Positions 6,676-7,144 of a stretch of 7,144 nt of DNA are shown here, one piece after another (within the stretch, counting starts at the first letter, position 1; each line of letters begins with the position of its first letter). The notes under the pieces were generated by a model. It made no database searches. It worked only from the letters and a program-made list of their open reading frames with translations, and was not told where the DNA came from. The position numbers and the translations under genes were made by a program. The DNA is taken from NCBI GenBank assembly GCA_003155175.1, contig PMFP01000021.1, positions 1,482-8,625 of the forward strand. Direction: 5' to 3'. The stretch comes from Vulcanimicrobiota bacterium. Lineage in GTDB: Bacteria; Vulcanimicrobiota; Vulcanimicrobiia; Vulcanimicrobiales; Vulcanimicrobiaceae.

Positions 6676-6700
6676 GCGTCCGTCGGACGCTTCCCTTTTC
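6676..6700 (+). terminator. Hairpin with T-rich tail between the His membrane protein and SCO1 lipoprotein genes
   Basis: GCGTCCG (6676-6682) and CGGACGC (6684-6690) form a perfect inverted repeat, in practice a six-pair stem with a three-base loop. It is followed by TTCCCTTTTC (6691-6700). The tail is interrupted by C residues and the loop is tight, so a weak terminator or attenuator that lowers read-through into the SCO1 gene is possible. A strong terminator is unlikely. Confidence 0.35.
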
Positions 6701-6705
6701 GGTCC

Positions 6706-6710
6706 GGAGG
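6706..6710 (+). promoter_or_regulatory. Strong ribosome binding site of the SCO1 lipoprotein
   Basis: GGAGG lies six bases before the ATG at 6717, an ideal Shine-Dalgarno at ideal spacing. It fixes the start of the SCO1 lipoprotein gene and is the strongest such site in the window. Confidence 0.8.
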
Positions 6711-6716
6711 AAATCG

Positions 6717-7144
6717 ATGTCTCGCAACCCTTTGGGCGGGCTCGTCGCGGCGAGCCTCGTCTTTGCCGCAACCGTCCTGTCCGCGTGTGCGTCGCCCGGA
6801 AGCGGAGCGAAATTTGCCGGAACTGCGATAGAACCGGCAATTCAGGCCCCCGATTTTACGTTAGAAGATCAGTATGGCCATACGTGGACGCTCTCGAAGC
6901 AACACGGCCGGACGGTCGCGCTGATGTTCGGCTACACGCACTGTACCGACACGTGCCCGCTGATGATGGCCAAGCTCGGCGACGCCGCCCGTCGAACGAA
7001 GGGTCCCGTGACGGTTGCGTTCGTCACCGTCGATCCGCAGCGCGATACGTCGCCGGCGCTGCGGAAGTATCTGCAACCGTTCGAGCGCGGCGTGACGGTC
7101 GCCGGCTTGACGGGTCCGGCGCCGCAGATTCAAGACGCGATGCG
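6717..7144 (+). CDS. SCO1/SenC-family lipoprotein (3' end beyond the window)
   Basis: The first 142 residues are visible. A lipoprotein signal peptide ends in the lipobox LSAC with C24 as the lipidated residue, so the protein is anchored to a membrane facing the periplasm. The thioredoxin-like SCO domain starts at about residue 42 (APDFTLEDQYG) and has the canonical copper-binding FGYTHCTDTCP (71-81; C76 and C80, spaced CX3C), followed by VTVDPQRDT (103-111). The conserved His of the family should lie beyond the right edge and cannot be checked. SCO proteins carry copper, or reduce the CuA cysteines, during cytochrome oxidase assembly; some serve other cuproenzymes. This is the second SCO-type gene in the window and has the classical motif, unlike the CX5C fusion protein of the opposite block. 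It probably follows the His membrane protein in one transcript. Confidence 0.92.
   Translation, partial: MSRNPLGGLVAASLVFAATVLSACASPGSGAKFAGTAIEPAIQAPDFTLEDQYGHTWTLSKQHGRTVALMFGYTHCTDTCPLMMAKLGDAARRTKGPVTVAFVTVDPQRDTSPALRKYLQPFERGVTVAGLTGPAPQIQDAM

Noticed and set aside
6226..6840. Minus-strand frame of 204 codons opposite the His membrane protein and the SCO1 start
   Set aside because: It is antisense to a protein with four clear helices and to an SCO1 lipoprotein, and shows no motif of its own.

Overview
The window reads as a GC-rich chromosomal segment from a Gram-negative (diderm) bacterium. The outer membrane is implied by a TonB-dependent receptor, and the periplasm by several exported proteins. 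Lineage cannot be fixed from the sequence. The CusF-SCO1 fusion and the receptor with an N-terminal carboxypeptidase-regulatory-like domain recall Acidobacteriota or Eremiobacterota (WPS-2), but this is an impression from memory only. I see no RNA gene, CRISPR array, insertion sequence or phage gene.

There are seven genes in two divergent blocks, pointing away from a 142-bp intergenic region (5986-6127). The leftward block has five closely spaced genes. In order of transcription they are: a four-helix membrane protein with a CPFC motif (5985-5365), a TonB-dependent receptor (5314-2879), a CusF-like/SCO1 fusion (2814-1855), a secreted His/Met-rich protein made of two related units (1858-995), and a molybdate/tungstate-type periplasmic binding protein (940-101). 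Gaps are 50, 64, -4 and 54 bp, so one operon is likely. The rightward block has a second four-helix membrane protein with His motifs (6128-6673) and an SCO1 lipoprotein that runs off the right edge (6717 onward).

The common theme is copper outside the cytoplasm. Two SCO1-type proteins, a CusF-type Met/His copper site and a His/Met-rich secreted protein suggest capture of copper and its delivery to a cuproenzyme such as a terminal oxidase. The receptor is the plausible outer-membrane gate, possibly for a metal chelate. The binding protein at the end of the operon is the odd member, since its family normally binds oxyanions. The substrate, the metal and the link between the two blocks are inferences. 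No oxidase or reductase gene is visible here.

The first 100 bp hold no gene I can support. Other gaps are short. Two carry clear inverted repeats, and the divergent intergenic region carries an inverted repeat and three pairs of short direct repeats.
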